A stretch of 64,000 nucleotides of DNA, taken from Coleofasciculus sp. FACHB-T130 (lineage in GTDB: Bacteria > Cyanobacteriota > Cyanobacteriia > Cyanobacteriales > FACHB-T130). The first letter of the stretch is position 1, and each line of letters begins with the position of its first letter. Below, piece by piece: positions 62,749 through 64,000 of the stretch. Under the pieces are notes generated by a model that was given only the letters and a program-made list of their open reading frames with translations, was not told the DNA's origin and did no database searches. The stretch is from positions 172,553 to 236,552 of the forward strand of contig NZ_JACJOG010000041.1 in NCBI RefSeq assembly GCF_014695375.1. Reading direction: 5' to 3'. A program made the translations under genes and the position numbers.

Positions 62749-63822
62749 TCACATCGCGTCAAAATTTAAGACTGATTGCTCAATGTTTTGTATAAATTTT
62801 TCCAGTTCTTCAGTAATGCCAAAGAGCTTATCCGCACGGATGAAAATTTCCCAGGCGCGAACGCACATGAAGCCGATACCAATCACTGCAAGAGGAATAG
62901 CAGCGTAACCAAGTAGAGCCGCAATTGGTGGAAAAATCATACAGATGACCATCAAAATAGCTGTAACTACACCACCAGCTAATCCAGCTTTTGCTGTTGC
63001 AACTGCAACGTTACGAATTAGCTCATCTTGCGTAATTTTTCCTTCAGCAAAGGACAGTGAATTTTCTAAAGTTGAGAAGACAAGCTCAATCACCGCTGCT
63101 ACCAAAGCACCTTGAACAACGGCTCCAATTATTTGCTCTAAACTTGCTTTAAAAGCTGCATCGCCAAGGACTTTACGTGCTGCTGCAAGTTCTTCAGGAG
63201 TCATATCAACTCCACCACGAGATCGGTTGATTCGGAAGTTCTCGAAGATGCCGTTTGAAGCTTCTTTTCCTCCACCGTTAACGTGTGCTTTTATATGGCT
63301 CCAATCCTTATCACTGCAAAACTCGCGAATCGCCTCATATCCTTGAGCGCGAATTTGTGCTGGAATCGTCTCATACACCTTGGCAGCTTCTTGAACATTA
63401 CGAATGCCTTCGCGTACCCCAGATCGGTGAAATTTCAGTTGTAAGTTGTGAGGTAAGTTCTCAAATTTAATATTATGAGCAACTTTGAATGCCTCTTGTG
63501 CAGCAATTGTTGCAGCGCCAGTAACGGCGCTAGAAGTTTGTTGAGCCTCAATAATTAAATTACTCGCAGCTTCTTGGGTTGTTGAGATCGCCTCTGATAC
63601 TGCATTTTGAGTATTTGAAACAATCTCTGATGCTGTTTTTTGAAACGTAGAAGCGATGGAAGTGACTGAGTTGGAAACCTCTTGAATTGCACTATCTGTA
63701 GCCTCTTGGGTTGTTGAGATTGCCTCTGATACTGCACCTTGAGTATTTGAAACAATCTCTGAGGCTGTTTCTTGGAACCTAGAACTTACAGCTTCTATTT
63801 CCTGGATATTAATTTTAAACAT
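62749..63822 (-). CDS. HNH-like coiled-coil membrane protein
   Basis: A 357-residue protein with four parts. First, two near-identical helical repeats, 16-40 and 60-84 (TASEIVSNTQ...AVSEAISTTQE), predicted coiled coil. Second, a linker with KFHRSGVREGIRNVQEAAKVY. Third, a block at 173-204, DWSHIKAHVNGG...N...NRSRGG, which resembles a degenerate HNH nuclease (His, GG, Asn, Asn-x2-RG). Fourth, hydrophobic helices at about 228-252, 276-300 and 303-322 before a short polar tail. No family name could be given. It may be a membrane-linked nuclease or effector; this is inference. Confidence 0.6.
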   Translation of the reverse strand: MFKINIQEIEAVSSRFQETASEIVSNTQGAVSEAISTTQEATDSAIQEVSNSVTSIASTFQKTASEIVSNTQNAVSEAISTTQEAASNLIIEAQQTSSAVTGAATIAAQEAFKVAHNIKFENLPHNLQLKFHRSGVREGIRNVQEAAKVYETIPAQIRAQGYEAIREFCSDKDWSHIKAHVNGGGKEASNGIFENFRINRSRGGVDMTPEELAAARKVLGDAAFKASLEQIIGAVVQGALVAAVIELVFSTLENSLSFAEGKITQDELIRNVAVATAKAGLAGGVVTAILMVICMIFPPIAALLGYAAIPLAVIGIGFMCVRAWEIFIRADKLFGITEELEKFIQNIEQSVLNFDAM

Positions 63823-63859
63823 TTATTCGCTAAGTAAAAAACTCAAGACAATTAAGTGC

Positions 63860-64000
63860 TTAAGCAAAATTAATTACATATTCGGTTCCGACTTTTTTTA
63901 GCACATTTTTGACATACTTTACTAAACTTTTCCAGTCCCGATAAGCCTCTATCTCTATCCATTCATATTTCATAAACTTCCATAAGATTTCAATTAAGTT
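63860..64000 (-). mobile_element. IS630-type transposase, C-terminal end (partial)
   Basis: The minus-strand frame from the right edge gives NLIEILWKFMKYEWIEIEAY, then DWKSLVKYVKNVLKKVGTEYVINFA and TAA. This is the usual C-terminal part of IS630-family transposases (NLIE-x-LW). The rest lies outside the window, so whether the element is intact cannot be told. Confidence 0.75.

Overview
The window is a stretch of chromosome from a filamentous cyanobacterium. The evidence is the many GCGATCGC (HIP1) octamers, the order rpmH-rnpA-PH-yidC-jag-DUF177-ycf46, a three-gene pntA1/pntA2/pntB transhydrogenase, a group 2 sigma factor, AT-rich heptameric spacer repeats, and hetR with a probable patX. hetR also occurs in filamentous cyanobacteria that do not form heterocysts, so heterocyst formation cannot be inferred. 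No rRNA operon, CRISPR array or prophage was seen. One complete tRNA (Pro, CGG), one intact IS5-type element and the tail of an IS630-type transposase are present.

Layout. 0-17 kb: end of an unidentified gene, a TPR protein, rsmE, a BON protein, a large hybrid histidine kinase, a GT39-like membrane glycosyltransferase, a fused proline dehydrogenase/P5C dehydrogenase, a secreted serpin, and the proton-translocating transhydrogenase (pntA1-pntA2-pntB, all minus). 17-24 kb: DUF2808 protein, then rpmH, rnpA, PH-domain protein, yidC, jag, DUF177, ycf46-like AAA ATPase and an SH3 protein, all plus. 24-29 kb: a small membrane protein, three tandem peptidoglycan-binding paralogues, and a convergent fur gene. 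29-33 kb: sigma factor, gpsA, lipA, tRNA-Pro. 33-38 kb: a broken Uma2 gene and an NADH-type nitrite reductase (nirB, an unknown ORF, nirD) behind an NtcA-type site. 38-40 kb: hetR and a probable patX. 40-51 kb: FAD oxidoreductase, zinc dehydrogenase, two copies of a convergent DUF2294/response-regulator module, succinate-semialdehyde dehydrogenase plus 2-oxoglutarate decarboxylase, xth and an atypical SDR. 51-64 kb: IS5 element, unknown gene, M8-like metalloprotease, HlyD-type adaptor, Uma2 remnant, clpB, a methyltransferase/cupin/unknown cluster, and two unknown genes next to an IS630 remnant.

How genes work together. ssaD and the ThDP enzyme form the cyanobacterial bypass from 2-oxoglutarate to succinate. 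nirBD would reduce nitrite to ammonium with NADH, probably under NtcA. hetR and patX form a regulator/inhibitor-peptide pair. The last peptidoglycan-binding gene faces fur tail to tail, the arrangement known from alr1690 and antisense alpha-furA in Anabaena. Coding sequences in this genome repeatedly contain insertions made of the same repeats seen in the spacers (rsmE, the proline oxidation gene, gpsA, GT39, the FAD oxidoreductase, the histidine kinase).

Best candidates for little-described biology are the duplicated DUF2294/response-regulator modules, the patX variant with KGTGR, the unknown ORF inside nirBD, and the HNH-like membrane protein at the right end. Several starts were moved from an upstream TTG to a later ATG or GTG with a better ribosome-binding site or family fit; these are stated entry by entry.
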